From Aquisalinus flavus (GTDB lineage: Bacteria; Pseudomonadota; Alphaproteobacteria; Caulobacterales; Parvularculaceae): DNA of 64,000 nucleotides. The translations under genes were made by a program, and so were the position numbers. Position 1 is the first letter of the stretch. Each line of letters starts with the position of its first letter. The notes beneath the pieces are model-generated. The model was not told where the DNA came from. It did not search any database and saw only the letters and a program-made list of their open reading frames with translations. The stretch spans positions 1,140,409 through 1,204,408 of the forward strand of contig NZ_CP042288.1 of the NCBI RefSeq assembly GCF_022559625.1, given 5' to 3'. Shown piece after piece: positions 56,414 through 64,000 of the stretch.

Positions 56414-57379
56414 CTATTGCTTCGCCTGACGCGCGGCGCGCAGTTTCGCGAAATCGGCATCGGCGTGATAGGACGAACGTGTCAGTGGCGTTGCCGACAC
56501 CATCAGGAAGCCCTTGGCGCGCGCAATGCTCTCATAGGACTTGAACTCCTGCGGCGTGACGAACCGGTCGACGGCGGCGTGCTTGCGCGTCGGCTGCAAA
56601 TACTGGCCGATGGTAATGAAATCGATCCCGGCGGAACGCATGTCGTCCATCACCTGCATCACCTCGTCGCGGCTCTCGCCGAGGCCGACCATGATGCCTG
56701 ACTTGGTGAATTGCTGCGGGTCGCGCTCCTTGACCTTTTCCAGCAGGCGCAGCGAATGGAAATACCGCGAGCCCGGACGAACGGCGCGATACAGCCGCGG
56801 CACGGTTTCGAGATTGTGGTTGAACACGTCCGGTTGCGCATCGATCACGCGCTCCGCCGCGCCCGGTTTGCGCAGGAAGTCCGGCGTCAGGATCTCGATC
56901 GTCGTGCCCGGTGCCCGTGCACGGATCGCCCTGATCACCCTCTCAAAATGCTCCGCCCCGCCATCGGCTAGGTCATCTCGGTCGACCGACGTGATGACGA
57001 CGTGGTTGAGCCCCATTTCCTCGACTGCGAGCGCGACATTCTCCGGCTCTTTCTCGTCAAGCGCCGCTGGCATGCCGGTGCGGATATTGCAGAACGCGCA
57101 GGCGCGGGTGCAGGTATCGCCCATGATCATCATGGTCGCGTGCTTCTTCTCCCAGCACTCGCCGATATTCGGACAGGCCGCCTCTTCGCACACCGTGACA
57201 AGGCCCTTGGAGCGCACGATCTCGCGCGTCTCCTTGAACCCTTGCGATACAGGCGCCTTCACCCGGATCCAGTCCGGCTTGCGCAGCACCGGTGCATCGG
57301 GGTTCTTCTGCTTCTCCGGGTGGCGCAGCTTCGGCTTCTCAGGAGCGCCGGGCACCGTCATGTCGATCAATGTAACCAT
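56414..57379 (-). CDS. lipA: Lipoyl synthase
   Basis: A 321-residue radical-SAM enzyme that inserts two sulfurs into octanoyl groups on lipoyl domains. The auxiliary cluster motif is [12 protein letters not shown]; the radical-SAM CxxxCxxC motif is [10 protein letters not shown]. It supplies the lipoyl groups of PdhB and PdhC encoded 4 kb away. ATG 57379 or 57361 could be the start; neither has a clear ribosome site. A terminator of the upstream gene lies 96 bp away. Confidence 0.96.
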   Translation of the reverse strand: MVTLIDMTVPGAPEKPKLRHPEKQKNPDAPVLRKPDWIRVKAPVSQGFKETREIVRSKGLVTVCEEAACPNIGECWEKKHATMMIMGDTCTRACAFCNIRTGMPAALDEKEPENVALAVEEMGLNHVVITSVDRDDLADGGAEHFERVIRAIRARAPGTTIEILTPDFLRKPGAAERVIDAQPDVFNHNLETVPRLYRAVRPGSRYFHSLRLLEKVKERDPQQFTKSGIMVGLGESRDEVMQVMDDMRSAGIDFITIGQYLQPTRKHAAVDRFVTPQEFKSYESIARAKGFLMVSATPLTRSSYHADADFAKLRAARQAKQ

Positions 57380-57474
57380 GAACGGGATTTAGCAATGCTT
57401 GCAGGGTTTTAACAGCCCCCCGGGACCGAATATCGCGCTACACCCATTCGTGATCGGCGCGGCAAAACCACATG

Positions 57475-57502
57475 AAAAAGGGCCGGTTGAACCACCGGCC
57501 CT
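57475..57502 (-). terminator. Intrinsic terminator of the 99-residue protein gene
   Basis: On the minus strand AGGGCCGGT-GGTTCA-ACCGGCCCT is a perfect 9-bp stem followed by TTTT. It lies 27 bp after the stop of the small gene at 57530 and before lipA, separating the two transcription units. Confidence 0.82.
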
Positions 57503-57529
57503 CCTCAAAACCATAAAATTCGGGAAGGC

Positions 57530-57829
57530 TTACGCCGGCGTGCCTTCGAAATCGGCATTGCCAAAAGCGCCGAGGGCGACCTTGCCATTGAGGTTGTCGC
57601 CGGCCTTCTCACCGGTGAAGTTGAGGGTCAGCGGCATCGGCTTGGTCACGTCGACCTGCCACTTGGCGGTCTCGCCTTCGACCGTTCCATTCTTGACTTG
57701 GGCCGTGTCGCCCTGGGCAGACATGGTGCCGGTCAGTTCGCTGCCGTCTTGATTGAGAACGAGCGTGCCTTCCTGCTTGCCCATGGGCGTATTGATGATG
57801 ACATTCCACGTGCCATTGAAATCAGCCAT
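57530..57829 (-). CDS. Small beta-rich protein of unknown function
   Basis: A 99-residue soluble protein with no signal peptide. It starts MADFNGTWNVIINTPMG and alternates polar turns and short strands (GTLVLNQDGSELTGTMSAQG, GKVALGAFGNADF), which suggests a small beta-barrel or calycin-like fold. Similar proteins are common in Sphingomonadales and relatives, without known role. GAGGA precedes the ATG, and it ends in a strong terminator, so it is probably a real monocistronic gene. Confidence 0.72.
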   Translation of the reverse strand: MADFNGTWNVIINTPMGKQEGTLVLNQDGSELTGTMSAQGDTAQVKNGTVEGETAKWQVDVTKPMPLTLNFTGEKAGDNLNGKVALGAFGNADFEGTPA

Positions 57830-57923
57830 GTTTTTCCTCCAGATGAAATAATGCTGTTATCCAGATAGATAGGCAGCATTGGCGGCCATGTCTACGCATG
57901 GCTGCAGTTATGGCTGGAGGGAA

Positions 57924-58535
57924 ATGACCGGAAATCACGACGATCACACACGCAATGTCTATGAGCGCCACGCCGCGGGGTTTGACAGGTCGCGCAGCAA
58001 AACCCTGTTCGAGAAACCCTGGCTCGACCGGCTATGCGCCATCATCCCGGCTCGCGGCAGCATTCTCGATATCGGCTGCGGCACCGGACGGCCCATAGCG
58101 GGCTATCTCGTCGGCAAGGGATATGACGTTACCGGGATCGACTATGCCCGGCCGATGCTGGATATAGCAGCGGCCCGATTTCCCTCCGCTGCCTGGGTCC
58201 ATGCCGACATGCGCGATTTCGACCTCCAGAGGACGTTCGACGCCGTTATCGCCTGGCACAGCTTTTTCCACCTGTCGCCGGAAGAGCAGCGCCGATGCCT
58301 GCCTGTCCTCGCCCGCCATGTCACCGCCAGCGGTGCGCTGATGATCACCATCGGCCCGGATACAGAGGCCGAAGCGACGGGCACTATCGAAGGCGAGCCA
58401 GTCTATCATGCCAGCCTGCCGGAAGCAGACTATCGGCAACTACTCACCAGCAGCGACATGGAAATCGTCTCGCTCGACCGCGACCGGGACGATTGTGGCG
58501 GGGCGACCATCCTGATCGCGCGAAAGGCGGGCTGA
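57924..58535 (+). CDS. Class I SAM-dependent methyltransferase
   Basis: A 203-residue methyltransferase. SAM motif I is ILDIGCGTGRPIAGYL near residue 47, motif II GIDYARPML, and the acidic DMRDFDL follows; the motif VIAWHSFFHLS is in place of motif IV. GGAGGGAA precedes ATG 57924; a longer frame from 57879 lacks this. The substrate is unknown. It ends 10 bp from the convergent lpdA; a short inverted repeat CTGATC-GAAACA-GATCAG covers both stops. Confidence 0.85.
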   Translation: MTGNHDDHTRNVYERHAAGFDRSRSKTLFEKPWLDRLCAIIPARGSILDIGCGTGRPIAGYLVGKGYDVTGIDYARPMLDIAAARFPSAAWVHADMRDFDLQRTFDAVIAWHSFFHLSPEEQRRCLPVLARHVTASGALMITIGPDTEAEATGTIEGEPVYHASLPEADYRQLLTSSDMEIVSLDRDRDDCGGATILIARKAG

Positions 58536-58545
58536 TCGAAACAGA

Positions 58546-59964
58546 TCAGGTGTGGATCACCTTGCCGTAGGCGTCGAGCACGCTCTCATGCATCATTTCC
58601 GAAAGGGTCGGGTGCGGGAAGATGGTATGGAACAAGTCCTCTTCCGTCGCCTCCAGCGTCTTGGCGATGCCGAAGCCCTGGATCAGCTCGGTCACCTCGG
58701 CGCCGATCATATGCGCGCCGAGCAGCTCGCCGGTTTTCTCGTCGAACACGGTCTTGACGAGGCCTTCCGGCTCGCCCAGCGCCACGGCCTTGCCATTACC
58801 CTGGAACGGGAAGCGGCCGACCTTGACCTTGTAGCCTTTTTCCTTGGCCTCGGCCTCGGTCAGACCGATAGAGGCGATCTGCGGCTGGCAATAGGTACAG
58901 CCCGGAATCATATCCACATCAAGGGGATGGACGTCCTTCTTGCCGGCGATCTTCTCCACGCAGATGACGCCTTCATGGGACGCCTTATGCGCGAGCCAGG
59001 GCGCGCCGACGACATCGCCGATGGCGTAGACACCCTTCACGCCGGTCTCCAGCCACTCGTTCACCACGATATGGCCGCGTTCGACCTTTACGCCGATCTC
59101 CTCGAGCCCGAGATTCTCCGTATTGCCGGTAATGCCGATAGCGAGCACGACGCGCTCAACCTCGATCTCCTGGGTCTTGCCGTCCTTGCCCTTGATCGTC
59201 GCCTTGACGCTGTCCTTGCCCTTGTCGAGTTTCTCGACGGAGGCGGAGGTGATGATGTTCATCCCCTGCTTCTTGAAGGCTTTGAGGGCAAAGTCGGAGA
59301 TTTCCTTGTCTTCGGCCGGAAGGATACGGTCGACCATCTCGACCACGGTCACCTCGGCACCCATGGCATTGTAGAACGATGCGAACTCGATGCCGATCGC
59401 GCCGGAGCCGATGACCAGCATGGATTTCGGCATCATGTCGGGCACCATCGCCTCTTTCGAGGCCCAGATGAATTTGCCATCCGGTTCCAGCCCGGCCGCC
59501 GGGATCGTGCGGGCCCTGGCACCGGTAGCAATGATGACATGCTTGGCGGTGATTTTCTCCTCGCCCTTGTCGGTCTTGACCACGACCGACGGCGTCGCGC
59601 CGTTGCCGCCTTTCAGCCTGGCCTCGCCCATGATCGTCTCGACCTTGTTCTTCTTCATCAGAAAGCCGATACCTTTTTCCATCCGGCCCGCGACCCCGCG
59701 CGAGCGTTTGACGATGGCGTCGATGTCGAAGGAAATCTTTTCCGCCTTCAGGCCGAATTCCTCGGCATGTTTCATAGTCGTGTAGACCTCGGAGGTCCGC
59801 AGCAGCGCCTTGGTCGGGATACAACCCCAGTTGAGACACACGCCGCCGAGCTTGTCGCGTTCGATGATCGCGGTCTTCATGCCCAGCTGGGCCGCGCGGA
59901 TCGCAGCGACATAGCCACCCGGCCCTGACCCGATGACGACGAGATCGAATGATTTATCGGCCAT
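58546..59964 (-). CDS. lpdA: Dihydrolipoyl dehydrogenase (E3)
   Basis: A 472-residue flavoenzyme that reoxidises dihydrolipoyl groups with NAD+. The FAD motif GSGPGGYVAAIRAAQLG, the redox-active pair in GGVCLNWGCIPTKA, the NAD motif VIGSGAIGIEFASF and the C-terminal His-Glu in HPTLSEMMHE are all present. It is the last gene of the minus-strand pdhB-pdhC-lpdA series, 77 bp after pdhC. Confidence 0.96.
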   Translation of the reverse strand: MADKSFDLVVIGSGPGGYVAAIRAAQLGMKTAIIERDKLGGVCLNWGCIPTKALLRTSEVYTTMKHAEEFGLKAEKISFDIDAIVKRSRGVAGRMEKGIGFLMKKNKVETIMGEARLKGGNGATPSVVVKTDKGEEKITAKHVIIATGARARTIPAAGLEPDGKFIWASKEAMVPDMMPKSMLVIGSGAIGIEFASFYNAMGAEVTVVEMVDRILPAEDKEISDFALKAFKKQGMNIITSASVEKLDKGKDSVKATIKGKDGKTQEIEVERVVLAIGITGNTENLGLEEIGVKVERGHIVVNEWLETGVKGVYAIGDVVGAPWLAHKASHEGVICVEKIAGKKDVHPLDVDMIPGCTYCQPQIASIGLTEAEAKEKGYKVKVGRFPFQGNGKAVALGEPEGLVKTVFDEKTGELLGAHMIGAEVTELIQGFGIAKTLEATEEDLFHTIFPHPTLSEMMHESVLDAYGKVIHT

Positions 59965-60041
59965 AATTCTTCACCTTTGTCCGGCTCTAGCTGTTCAGGT
60001 TTGCCCGCGCGAGGTCGCGCAGGTCCGGGAGGGGTCGCTTC

Positions 60042-61439
60042 CTACAGAAGCATGGAGGTCGGCTCTTCGATCATCTTCTTGAAGACCGAGAGGTATTCCG
60101 CACCGACCGCGCCATCGACCACGCGGTGGTCGCATGTCAGGGTCACGGTCATCTGGTTGGCGATAATGATCTGGCCCTTGCGCACGACCGCCCGCTCTTC
60201 CGCCGCGCCGACCGACATGATCGCACCGTGCGGCTGCGACACGATGGACGAGAACGATTTGATGCCGAACATGCCAAGATTGGAGACGGCAAAGGTGCCG
60301 CCCATATATTCCTCGGGCTTCAGCTTCTTCTGGCGGGCACGGCCTGCAAGGTCGCGCACCTCGGCGGAAATCTGAAGCAGGCCCTTGGTTTCCGCCTTCC
60401 AGATGATCGGCGTGATCAGGCCACCATCGATCGCGACGGCGACGCCGACATCGGCATGCTTGTGCCGCAGGATCGCGTCGTCGGTATAGGTCGCGTTGGC
60501 GGCCGGCACCTTCTTCAGCGCCATGGCGGAGGCCTTGATCACGAAATCGTTGACGGAGACCTTGTAGAAGCCCTCCTCGCCTTTTGGCGGCGACATCGCG
60601 TTGATGCGCTCGCGGGCTTCCAGCAGCGTGTCGAGATCGATGTCGATATTCAGCGGGAAATGCGGGACCTCGCCGTTGAAGCTCTGCGACAGGCGCTTGG
60701 CGATGGTCTTGCGCATGCCGTCATTCTTGATCGCCTCATAACTGTCCGCCGGATAAAGGCGTTCGTCGATCCCGGCTGCCGGCGGCTGATAGGGTGCGCC
60801 GGAGGATTTGGACGCAGCAGCAGCCGCTCCGGCCTTGCCGGTGCCGTCCTTCATCGCCTGTTCGATGTCGCGCTTGACGATCCGGCCATGGGGTCCGGTG
60901 CCTTTCAGCGCCGTCAGCTCGATACCTTCATTCCTGGCCATGCGCTTGGCCAGCGGCGAAGCGTGGATGCGGCCGTTCGGTTTCGGCGCGTCCTTGCCGG
61001 AATCCTGTGAGGGGCCGGAATCCTGTGAGGGTTTTGCCGGCGCGGTGGACGGCGTCGCAGCGCTCGCTTCTTCCTTCAAGGGCTCGGGCTTGGAGCCATC
61101 CTCTTTCTTGTCGGCCTGTTTCGTATCGGTCTTGTCGCCGCCGCCGGACGCAGCGCCGTTCTTCATCGCCGCCTCGTCGATATCGTCGACGCTTTCGCCT
61201 TCTTCCAGCAGAATGGCAATGGTCTCATTGACCTTCACGCCTTCTGATCCCTCGGCAATCAGGATCTTGCCGATCGTGCCTTCGTCGACAGCTTCGACTT
61301 CCATCGTCGCCTTGTCAGTCTCGATCTCGGCAATCACGTCACCGGAAGAGACCGTGTCCCCTTCCTTGACCAGCCATTTGGCAAGCGTGCCCTCTTCCAT
61401 CGTGGGCGACAAGGCGGGCATTAGAATGGGAACCGGCAT
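60042..61439 (-). CDS. pdhC: Pyruvate dehydrogenase E2 (dihydrolipoamide acetyltransferase)
   Basis: A 465-residue E2. One lipoyl domain (1-80; lipoyl Lys K43 in ETDKATME), an Ala/Ser/Asp-rich linker, the E3/E1-binding domain at ~160-200 ([20 protein letters not shown]) and the catalytic domain with [11 protein letters not shown] near the C-terminus. The linker contains an 18-bp tandem duplication encoding QDSGPS twice. Its lipoyl domain is 75 of 88 residues identical to that of PdhB. GGAG precedes the start. Confidence 0.95.
   Translation of the reverse strand: MPVPILMPALSPTMEEGTLAKWLVKEGDTVSSGDVIAEIETDKATMEVEAVDEGTIGKILIAEGSEGVKVNETIAILLEEGESVDDIDEAAMKNGAASGGGDKTDTKQADKKEDGSKPEPLKEEASAATPSTAPAKPSQDSGPSQDSGKDAPKPNGRIHASPLAKRMARNEGIELTALKGTGPHGRIVKRDIEQAMKDGTGKAGAAAAASKSSGAPYQPPAAGIDERLYPADSYEAIKNDGMRKTIAKRLSQSFNGEVPHFPLNIDIDLDTLLEARERINAMSPPKGEEGFYKVSVNDFVIKASAMALKKVPAANATYTDDAILRHKHADVGVAVAIDGGLITPIIWKAETKGLLQISAEVRDLAGRARQKKLKPEEYMGGTFAVSNLGMFGIKSFSSIVSQPHGAIMSVGAAEERAVVRKGQIIIANQMTVTLTCDHRVVDGAVGAEYLSVFKKMIEEPTSMLL
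60997..61032. repeat. 18-bp tandem duplication in the pdhC linker
   Basis: CCGGAATCCTGTGAGGG plus one base occurs twice in succession (60997-61014 and 61015-61032), in frame, giving the duplicated SQDSGP in the flexible linker. It changes linker length only and could be unstable by slippage. Confidence 0.85.
61203..61439 (-). repeat. Lipoyl-domain repeat, copy in pdhC
   Basis: The 5' ends of pdhC and pdhB encode near-identical lipoyl domains. Protein residues 6-34 are the same in both and the DNA shares an exact stretch of about 35 bp (through GACCAGCCATTTGGC on the plus strand). The copies are direct repeats 1.49 kb apart. Confidence 0.85.
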
Positions 61440-61492
61440 TGATTTGTGCTCCGTTATTGTTTTGAGGAAAACCGTCTAAAGGACTGATATTC

Positions 61493-62929
61493 CTACTTAT
61501 CCAGATACATTACTTTCTTGACGGCGGTAACGACCTTGTCGGCGTTCGGCAAGCTCAGCGCCTCCAGATTGGCCGCGTAAGGCAGCGGCGCATCTTCCTG
61601 GGTCACGCGGGCGGGCGGCGCATCGAGATAGTCGAAGGCTTCCTGCACGACACGCCAGGCGACCTCGGCCCCGACACCCATCGGTGCCCAGGCCTCCTCG
61701 ACAGTGACGAGACGGTTGGTCTTCTTCACCGATTTGACGACCGTGTGGTGGTCGAGCGGGCGCAGTGTACGCAGGTCGATGACTTCAGCGGAGATGCCCT
61801 CCTCGGCCAGCATGTCAGCGGCGGCAAGCGCGAACATCACGCCGCGCGAATGGGAGGAAATGGTGACATCCGTGCCCTCGCGCACGACCTTCGCCTTGCC
61901 GATCGGCAAAATGAAGTCTTCCATGTCCGGCACGTCGCCCTTGTCGCCATACAGCAGCTCGTGCTCGAGGAAGACGACCGGATTCGGGTCGCGAATCGCG
62001 GCCTTCAGCAGGCCCTTGGCATCAGAAGCCGAATACGGCGCGATGACGATCAGGCCCGGCACGCTGGCATACCATGGCGAGTAATCCTGGGAGTGCTGGG
62101 CGGCAACGCGGGCAGCGGCAGCATTCGGGCCGCGGAACACGATCGGGCAGCCCATCTGGCCGCCTGACATATAGCGCGTCTTCGCGGCGGAGTTGATGAT
62201 GTGGTCGATCGCCTGCATGGCGAAGTTCCAGGTCATGAACTCGACGATCGGCTTCAGCCCGGCAAAGGCGGCACCGACGCCGAGACCGGCAAAGCCATAT
62301 TCGGTGATCGGGGTGTCGACGACGCGGCGCTCGCCGAATTCCTGCAGCAATTCGCGGGTCACCTTGTAGGCGCCCTGATATTCGGCGACTTCCTCGCCCA
62401 TGACGAAGACGTTTTCGTCGCGGCGCATCTCTTCGGCCATAGCATCCCGCAGCGCGTCACGCACGACCGTCTCGATCATCTTCGTGCCTTCGGGGATCTC
62501 GATGTCGTCACCGGACGTGAAATCAGGACGGGCCGGCACATCGCCTGCTTCTGCAGGCTCTGCCGCTGCATCGTCGCCCTCGTCTTCATCGCTCGCGTCT
62601 TCATCGTCGGCGCCGGTTTTGCTTTCCTGCTTGGCAGGGGCCGCGCCGCCGCCGAGGGCGTCCATGTCGATATCGTCAGCGCTTTCGCCTTCCTCGAGAA
62701 TCACCGCGATTGGCTGATTCACCTTGACGTTCTCGGTGCCTTCCTGAACGAGGATCTTGCCGATTGTGCCTTCGTCGACCGCCTCGACTTCCATCGTCGC
62801 CTTGTCGGTTTCGATCTCGGCGACGATATCGCCTGAGGAGACCGTGTCCCCTTCCTTGACCAGCCATTTGGCGAGTGTCCCTTCCTCCATTGTCGGAGAG
62901 AGGGCGGGCATCAGAAGCGGTATGGGCAT
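61493..62929 (-). CDS. pdhB: Pyruvate dehydrogenase E1 beta with N-terminal lipoyl domain
   Basis: A 478-residue E1 beta subunit. An N-terminal lipoyl domain (1-80, K43) is joined by an acidic linker ([16 protein letters not shown]) to the transketolase pyrimidine domain (~150-330, starting [14 protein letters not shown]) and the C-terminal domain. This extra lipoyl domain is typical of alphaproteobacteria. It should pair with E1 alpha (PdhA), whose gene is not adjacent. A terminator-like hairpin lies 52 bp upstream; AAAGAG is the ribosome site. It lies 53 bp before pdhC on the minus strand. Confidence 0.95.
   Translation of the reverse strand: MPIPLLMPALSPTMEEGTLAKWLVKEGDTVSSGDIVAEIETDKATMEVEAVDEGTIGKILVQEGTENVKVNQPIAVILEEGESADDIDMDALGGGAAPAKQESKTGADDEDASDEDEGDDAAAEPAEAGDVPARPDFTSGDDIEIPEGTKMIETVVRDALRDAMAEEMRRDENVFVMGEEVAEYQGAYKVTRELLQEFGERRVVDTPITEYGFAGLGVGAAFAGLKPIVEFMTWNFAMQAIDHIINSAAKTRYMSGGQMGCPIVFRGPNAAAARVAAQHSQDYSPWYASVPGLIVIAPYSASDAKGLLKAAIRDPNPVVFLEHELLYGDKGDVPDMEDFILPIGKAKVVREGTDVTISSHSRGVMFALAAADMLAEEGISAEVIDLRTLRPLDHHTVVKSVKKTNRLVTVEEAWAPMGVGAEVAWRVVQEAFDYLDAPPARVTQEDAPLPYAANLEALSLPNADKVVTAVKKVMYLDK
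62693..62929 (-). repeat. Lipoyl-domain repeat, copy in pdhB
   Basis: The partner of the repeat at 61203-61439. Its protein copy differs at 13 of 88 positions, clustered after residue 60, as expected if homogenisation or strong selection kept the N-terminal half the same. Confidence 0.85.
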
Positions 62930-62980
62930 ATCGGCTCTTTCTGTTCTATCGCGCTGCGAATGGCGTTTTCACCGGTAACG

Positions 62981-63008
62981 AAAAGGGCTTCCGTTTTACG
63001 GAAGCCCT
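62981..63008 (-). terminator. Terminator-like hairpin upstream of pdhB
   Basis: On the minus strand AGGGCTTCCGT-AAA-ACGGAAGCCCT forms an 11-bp stem with a 3-base loop followed by TTTT. It lies 117 bp after the stop of the 126-residue gene and 52 bp before pdhB. It may end that gene's transcript, or act as an attenuator for pdhB because little room remains for a promoter. Confidence 0.72.
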
Positions 63009-63124
63009 GATACCAGTTTGGTGAATTTGTGCAAGCGGAACGCAGCGGCGAAAAGCCAAATACGGGCCAAAACTTATGTTGCAGTGCGAAGGGCTAGGCC
63101 CCTGTTATTGCGACTCTTTTCACA

Positions 63125-63505
63125 TTATTCCCCGTCAGCCCAGCCGTTCAGGCTGTCGCGCATCTCGGCGAGGTTGAGGCGGATGAGCTCCGACTCGTTT
63201 TCGTAGGCGGAGCGGATGACCTCAGTCTGAATTCTGATATCGGATTCAGCTTCACGCCGGATACAGGTCTGGTAGGTATTCACCTGCGCAACAAGCGCAT
63301 TGTAATCGTCGATCGCCTTGAGATAGCTGTCACGATCATAGATCGGCGCATTGGATATCTGCGGGCGCTGGCACTCAATGAATTCATAGGTCACGCTCGG
63401 CGTCACCTGCTGACCGGCAAGGATGCCGGCGCTGACCTGGGCCTGGCCCAGCATGTACATGGACGCGCCGACGAACACGACCAGCGCGATATAGACTTTC
63501 TTCAT
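63125..63505 (-). CDS. Small exported protein of unknown function
   Basis: A 126-residue protein that I do not recognise. Residues 4-26 (VYIALVVFVGASMYMLGQAQ) are a signal peptide or anchor; a single Cys pair lies at C45 and C80; the C-terminal half (AESDIRIQTEVIRSAYENES and on) is predicted helical and possibly coiled-coil. GGGAGAAG precedes ATG. It occupies the place where pdhA would be expected, but the sequence is unrelated to E1 alpha. Confidence 0.68.
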   Translation of the reverse strand: MKKVYIALVVFVGASMYMLGQAQVSAGILAGQQVTPSVTYEFIECQRPQISNAPIYDRDSYLKAIDDYNALVAQVNTYQTCIRREAESDIRIQTEVIRSAYENESELIRLNLAEMRDSLNGWADGE

Positions 63506-63605
63506 CGGACTTCTCCCGAAACTTTCACCACAACCCCTGCAGCGCCTATGCTCTGCATCGATTATGCCATATCAGCAAGCAAGCGCCCATAAAAAGCTGA
63601 AAAAC

Positions 63606-64000
63606 CTAGGAAATTCCCGTGATGCGTGCAGTGACGGCATCGACGAGTGGTGCCGGGAGAAAATTCCGCGCGGCGATCAGCCAGAGCGCCTTTCGCGGGG
63701 CGCTATAGCGGGTCCGCGGGCTCTTGTCCGTCAGCGCCCGCTCGACTTCGACAGCGACGCAATGGGGCGGCGGCGCGGCCTTGTGGCCCTTGTCATGGTG
63801 CCATCTGGAGAATTTAATCAATGAGTCGCGATAGGGCTCGCCCTCTTGCATGTACGGCTCCAGCCCTGCCTGTTCCTGGTCGCCGAAGCCGGTATTCACG
63901 AATCCCGGCCTGATCACGCTTACCTTGATCCCGAACTGTTTCACCTCCCGGCGCAACGCATCGCTCAACCCTTCGACGGCGTGCTTGGAGGCGGCATAGA
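63606..64000 (-). CDS. Short-chain dehydrogenase/reductase (5' end missing)
   Basis: The C-terminal part of an SDR oxidoreductase that runs off the right edge. The first complete codons read YAASKHAVEGLSDALR, giving the catalytic YxxxK pair, followed by VSVIRPGFVNT, the usual region after the active site. The Rossmann N-terminus with TGxxxGxG is outside the window. About 131 residues are visible. The substrate cannot be told. Confidence 0.85.
   Translation of the reverse strand, partial: YAASKHAVEGLSDALRREVKQFGIKVSVIRPGFVNTGFGDQEQAGLEPYMQEGEPYRDSLIKFSRWHHDKGHKAAPPPHCVAVEVERALTDKSPRTRYSAPRKALWLIAARNFLPAPLVDAVTARITGIS

Noticed and set aside
58552..59928. A 458-codon plus-strand frame
   Set aside because: It is antisense to lpdA, which carries all FAD, NAD and disulfide motifs.
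1..64000. CRISPR arrays, transposases, integrases, phage genes or toxin-antitoxin pairs
   Set aside because: No regularly spaced repeats or such genes were found; the COQ10-like protein shares a family name with the RatA toxin but has a housekeeping context.

Overview
The window is a gene-dense, GC-rich (about 60%) chromosomal segment of an aerobic alphaproteobacterium. The evidence is the order ispDF-pncC / coq10-lipA-lpdA-pdhC-pdhB, the dusB-ntrY-ntrX-trkA-trkH-hfq-hflX run, recG/sdhE/mfd, an E1-beta subunit with its own lipoyl domain, an 18-kDa-type complex I accessory subunit, and a PopA/PleD-like degenerate regulator. I cannot place it below class; the Caulobacterales/Parvularculales/Sphingomonadales neighbourhood is a guess. 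No insertion sequence, prophage, CRISPR array or rRNA was seen. Both window edges cut genes: a cysteine-rich repeat protein on the left and a short-chain dehydrogenase on the right.

Layout. 0-2.6 kb: secreted Cys-rich repeat protein, tRNA-Arg, complex I NDUFS4-type subunit, tRNA-Pro, a small membrane protein and a PEGA lipoprotein. 2.6-5.3 kb: a sulfur amino-acid operon (cysK, GNAT, metC). 5.4-11.3 kb: an iron-sulfur (6-4) photolyase facing a minus-strand run of an inactive-looking DUF3089 hydrolase, CPD photolyase, cyclopropane synthase and a small membrane protein. 11.5-19.5 kb: DUF502 protein, recG, sdhE, a Cys-dependent dienelactone-hydrolase-like protein and mfd. 19.5-25.5 kb: a degenerate receiver/GGDEF protein, a TPR-VanY carboxypeptidase, a histidine phosphatase, an unrecognised membrane protein, a 2OG-Fe(II)-oxygenase-like protein and tRNA-Ser. 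25.8-31.5 kb: rlpA, a penicillin-binding DD-carboxypeptidase, tmk, holB, a TatD-like and an MBL hydrolase, all co-directional. 31.6-35.5 kb: a lipoprotein PQQ dehydrogenase divergent from a lipoprotein alkaline phosphatase. 35.5-41.4 kb: the leucine operon leuA-ilvE-leuB-leuC-leuD, preceded by a leader peptide, an antiterminator and an intrinsic terminator. 41.5-44.8 kb: proB, proA, mazG. 44.8-54.2 kb: hflX, hfq, trkH, trkA, ntrX, ntrY, dusB. 54.3-64 kb: isoprenoid, lipoate and pyruvate dehydrogenase genes plus small unknowns.

How the parts connect. LipA makes the lipoyl groups carried by PdhB and PdhC and reoxidised by LpdA, but the E1-alpha gene (pdhA) is not next to pdhB. CysK and MetC act in cysteine/methionine metabolism. 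ProB and ProA form the first two steps of proline synthesis. NtrY/NtrX are present but the usual ntrB-ntrC pair between dusB and ntrY is absent. Most of the window is core metabolism and information processing. The most notable items are the leucine attenuator, the DUF3089 protein lacking its catalytic residues, the Cys-rich repeat protein, the two metal-site variants in adjacent hydrolases and the missing ntrBC and pdhA. I did not find a clearly new multi-gene system.
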